Assembly: GCA_964484205.1 (NCBI GenBank) | Contig: CAZAEZ010000011.1 | Coordinates: forward strand, 61,627 to 125,626 | Reading direction: 5' to 3' | Length of the DNA: 64,000 bases | Source: M3007 sp964484205 | Lineage (GTDB): Bacteria; Bacteroidota; Bacteroidia; Chitinophagales; Saprospiraceae | Shown here: one piece after another, positions 61,398 to 64,000 of the stretch | Layout of the letters: the number at the start of each line of letters is the position of its first letter | Numbering within the stretch: position 1 is the stretch's first letter | The notes under the pieces: model-generated | Database searches by the model: none | What the model was told of the DNA's origin: nothing | What the model saw: the letters and a program-made list of their open reading frames with translations, nothing else | Made by a program: the position numbers and the translations under genes

Positions 61398-63932
61398 ATG
61401 AAAAACAAATTCCGCTCTGCCTTCCTTCGCACGCTGTTGTTTGCGCTCAGCCTGTTGCCCCTGGCCCTGCCGGCGCAAATGCCCGCCAAACCCTCCGCCT
61501 CGGAACTCCACCAGGCCATCAAAAAACTGAATGTGCTGGGCTCGGTACTCTACGTGGCCGCCCACCCCGACGATGAAAATCAGCGCCTCATCAGCTACTG
61601 CGCCAACGAAAAACTGTACAATGTCAGCTATCTCTCGCTTACCCGAGGCGACGGCGGCCAAAACCTCATCGGCCCCGAACTGCGCGAACTCCTGGGCGTA
61701 CTGCGCACCGAAGAACTCCTCATGGCTCGTTCGGTCGACGGCGGCAAACAGCGCTTCACCCGTGCCAACGATTTTGGCTATTCCAAAACCCCGGACGAGA
61801 CACTGGAAATCTGGGAAAAAGACGCCGTGCTCGCCGATGTGGTTTGGACCATCCGGCAAGTTCAACCGGATGTAATCATCAACCGGTTCAGTGCTGATAA
61901 AAGCCGTCCGAATCACGGCCACCACACCGCTTCAGCCATGCTTTCGGTGGAAGCATTTGACCTGGCCGGCAAAGCGGATGCTTATCCCGAACAGCTCAAG
62001 TTTACCACCCCCTGGCAACCCCTGCGCGAATTTTACAACACCTCCTGGTGGTTTTACGGCGGCCAGGAAGCTTTCGAGAAAATGGACAAAAGCCATTTGT
62101 TTACGCTCGACCTGGGGGTGTATTTGCCCCTGAAAGGGAAAAGCAACACCGAGATTGCCGCCGAAGCCCGCTCGATGCACCGCTGCCAGTCGTTTGGCGC
62201 CATGGGCACCCGCGGGGAAACGCAGGAGTGGTTTGAATTTATAAAAGGCGATCGCCCAAAAACGAAAGACCCCTTCGAGGGCATCAATACCACCTGGACG
62301 CGCGTGGAAGGCGGCGCGCCGATCGGCAGAATACTCGCCCGGGTGGAGCAAAATTACCGCCCCGACAATCCCGGCGCCTCCGTACCCGACCTGCTTCAGG
62401 CCATGCAACTGATCAAAGCACTGCCCGACGGCCACTGGAAACGCGTCAAACTGGACGAGATCAAAGAAGTGATCCGCGGCTGCCTGGGCCTCTACCTCGA
62501 AGCAACTGCCGAAGGTACCACCGCCACGCGGGGCGAACCGGTAAACCTCCGCCTGGAGTGCATCTACCGGGCCGCGCTGCCCGGCGACAAGCCGGTAGCG
62601 CTCAGCAGCCTGTCGGTAATGCCCGGTATTTTTGACACGGTCACCGGATTTACCCTGGGTCTGAATCAGGGTTGGGAGTTCAACAAAACCGTGCGCCTGC
62701 CGGAAAAAATGCACTATACGGCGCCCTACTGGCTATTGCGCCCGGCCTCCGACGGGATGTACACGGTTGACGACCAACTGTTGCGCGGGCTGCCCGAAAC
62801 GCCGCGCGATTTTCGGGTGCGGTGGTCCATTCTTGTCGACGGCACCCCGGTCGAGTTTGAGTCGGTGGTGGCCAACAAAGAGCGCGAGCCGGATGTCGGG
62901 GAGGTTTGGCGGCCTTTCGATATCCTGCCGCCCGTGTTTGTGGAACTGACCGAGTCGTTCTACCTGGCTACCGGCGATCATGTGCCCGTGACGGTTCGGG
63001 TGAAAGCAAACAGGGACAATGTTAAAGGCGAGTTCCAGTTGTTCAGCCCGCCCGGCTGGCCGAGTTCCTTTTCGTCGGATAATCCTCCCTATGTCGAATT
63101 AAAGAAAAAAGGCGATGTGGCAGAATTCACATTCGATCTGCAACCCTACTCCGGCCCCGATCTGATTGACCTGGGCGCCGGTTTTCAGATCGGTGAAATA
63201 ACCTACACCAGCCGGCTGCAAACCATAACTTACGAACACATTCCCCGCCAATACGTGCTGCAACCGGCCCATGCCCGCGCAGCCCGGGTTGACCTGAAGA
63301 CCAATGCTAAAACGGTGGGGTATTACATGGGCGCCGGCGACGACGGCCCCGCGGCGCTGCGCCACATGGGCTGCACCGTCACCATGCTCGACGATGCCGA
63401 CCTGACGCTGGAAAAACTACGCCGTTTCGATGCAGTGGTGCTCGGGGTACGGGCCTTCAACACGCGCGACAACCTGGAACAACAGCAAACCCAATTGATG
63501 GAATACGTGCAACACGGCGGCACCCTGGTGGTGCAGTACAACACGAGTTATAACATGGTTACGAAGGACCTTGGCCCTTATCCGCTCCAACTGGGCCGCG
63601 ACCGGGTGACCGACGAAACTGCGGAAATCCGGTTGCTCCGGCCCGACCACCCGGCACTGAATTCGCCCAACAAAATTACATCCGCTGATTTTGACCATTG
63701 GGTGCAGGAGCGCGGTTTGTACTTCCCGGCCGAATGGGATGAACACTACACCCCCTTGCTTTCCAGCAACGACCCCAATGAAAAGCCGCTGGATGGTTCG
63801 CTGCTGGTAGCGCCGTACGGGAACGGGTATTTTGTGTATACCGGCTTGTCGTTCTTCCGGCAGTTTCCGGCCGGGGTGCCGGGGGCGTACCGGCTGTTTG
63901 CCAACCTGATTTCGTTGAAAATGAGCCCTTAG
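61398..63932 (+). CDS. Secreted PIG-L family deacetylase
   Basis: An 844-residue protein with a signal peptide (to about residue 27, LPAQ). The N-terminal PIG-L domain (about 40-300) has the zinc-binding AHPDDE (His56, Asp58, Asp59) and NHGHH (His172, His174, His175) motifs. The long C-terminus (about 350-840) is beta-rich and resembles other large Bacteroidota PIG-L proteins; residues 660-720 look like a Rossmann-like DUF4350-type segment (VGYYMGAGDDGPAALRHMG). It probably de-N-acetylates a sugar or lipid in the envelope. The gene ends 68 bp before the window edge. Confidence 0.9.
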   Translation: MKNKFRSAFLRTLLFALSLLPLALPAQMPAKPSASELHQAIKKLNVLGSVLYVAAHPDDENQRLISYCANEKLYNVSYLSLTRGDGGQNLIGPELRELLGVLRTEELLMARSVDGGKQRFTRANDFGYSKTPDETLEIWEKDAVLADVVWTIRQVQPDVIINRFSADKSRPNHGHHTASAMLSVEAFDLAGKADAYPEQLKFTTPWQPLREFYNTSWWFYGGQEAFEKMDKSHLFTLDLGVYLPLKGKSNTEIAAEARSMHRCQSFGAMGTRGETQEWFEFIKGDRPKTKDPFEGINTTWTRVEGGAPIGRILARVEQNYRPDNPGASVPDLLQAMQLIKALPDGHWKRVKLDEIKEVIRGCLGLYLEATAEGTTATRGEPVNLRLECIYRAALPGDKPVALSSLSVMPGIFDTVTGFTLGLNQGWEFNKTVRLPEKMHYTAPYWLLRPASDGMYTVDDQLLRGLPETPRDFRVRWSILVDGTPVEFESVVANKEREPDVGEVWRPFDILPPVFVELTESFYLATGDHVPVTVRVKANRDNVKGEFQLFSPPGWPSSFSSDNPPYVELKKKGDVAEFTFDLQPYSGPDLIDLGAGFQIGEITYTSRLQTITYEHIPRQYVLQPAHARAARVDLKTNAKTVGYYMGAGDDGPAALRHMGCTVTMLDDADLTLEKLRRFDAVVLGVRAFNTRDNLEQQQTQLMEYVQHGGTLVVQYNTSYNMVTKDLGPYPLQLGRDRVTDETAEIRLLRPDHPALNSPNKITSADFDHWVQERGLYFPAEWDEHYTPLLSSNDPNEKPLDGSLLVAPYGNGYFVYTGLSFFRQFPAGVPGAYRLFANLISLKMSP

Positions 63933-64000
63933 GGGCCGGAGAAGCATAACTTCCCCATTTGATGCTGATCTTTTGCCGCTAAACTTCGTTGCTCATCACT

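Overview
The window looks like a chromosomal piece of a GC-rich Bacteroidota, most likely Saprospirales/Lewinella/Haliscomenobacter-like. This is inferred from a type IX secretion sorting domain with SprB-type repeats, TAnnTTTG-type -7 boxes, little Shine-Dalgarno signal, many secreted TPR and WD40-like proteins, a DUF4143-type ATPase remnant, and the Bacteroidota style of sigma/anti-sigma-TPR cassette. I see no rRNA, tRNA, CRISPR array, intact insertion sequence or replication origin.

Layout. 1-24.5 kb is mostly housekeeping and envelope: a crotonase, carA, a TIGR02757 protein, a giant secreted propeller/TPR protein, two small XRE regulators, a Mn-type superoxide dismutase, a NarL-type two-component pair, fumC, an AT-rich methyltransferase, a peptidase-MA/propeller/outer-membrane-barrel protein, a UbiA-like membrane protein, a lipoprotein, an O-antigen ligase/FkbM pair, serC, a YgjP-type metallopeptidase and a group III truncated globin. 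24.5-46.2 kb is the accessory core. It holds four secreted caspase-TPR proteins, the decayed start of a fifth, a broken DUF4143 ATPase and a DUF4058 gene, then an orthocaspase translationally coupled to a probable outer-membrane barrel protein. Divergent from these is an ECF sigma / membrane anti-sigma-TPR / M48-like-TPR peptidase cassette. 46.2-64 kb returns to general genes: ruvC, an MFS transporter, DinB and GH3, a DUF1801 protein, a peroxiredoxin-like protein, a ceramidase-like pseudogene, a T9SS cargo protein, a DbpA-type helicase, an S9 peptidase, an LpxL-like acyltransferase and a PIG-L deacetylase.

The best candidate for an undescribed system is the 24.5-46.2 kb region: five caspase-fold proteins with intact His/Cys dyads, all with signal peptides, so they probably work outside the cytoplasm, unlike known cytoplasmic bacterial caspase defence effectors. 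Three of them (28187-38665) have nearly identical catalytic domains but divergent TPR tails. Two gene junctions share an identical 12-nt spacer, one of them leading only into the decayed fifth start. All four TPR-type genes have short-repeat DNA between signal peptide and protease domain. A working model (inference) is an expandable family of extracytoplasmic proteases whose TPR tails recognise different partners, with the adjacent sigma/anti-sigma unit as a possible regulator.

The window is also rich in small structural elements: a 95-bp palindromic repeat in three copies, one of which truncates the ceramidase-like gene; four nested perfect inverted repeats over 600 bp before the S9 peptidase gene; a 36-bp perfect hairpin holding the stop codons of two convergent genes; and 8-bp iterons before fumC.
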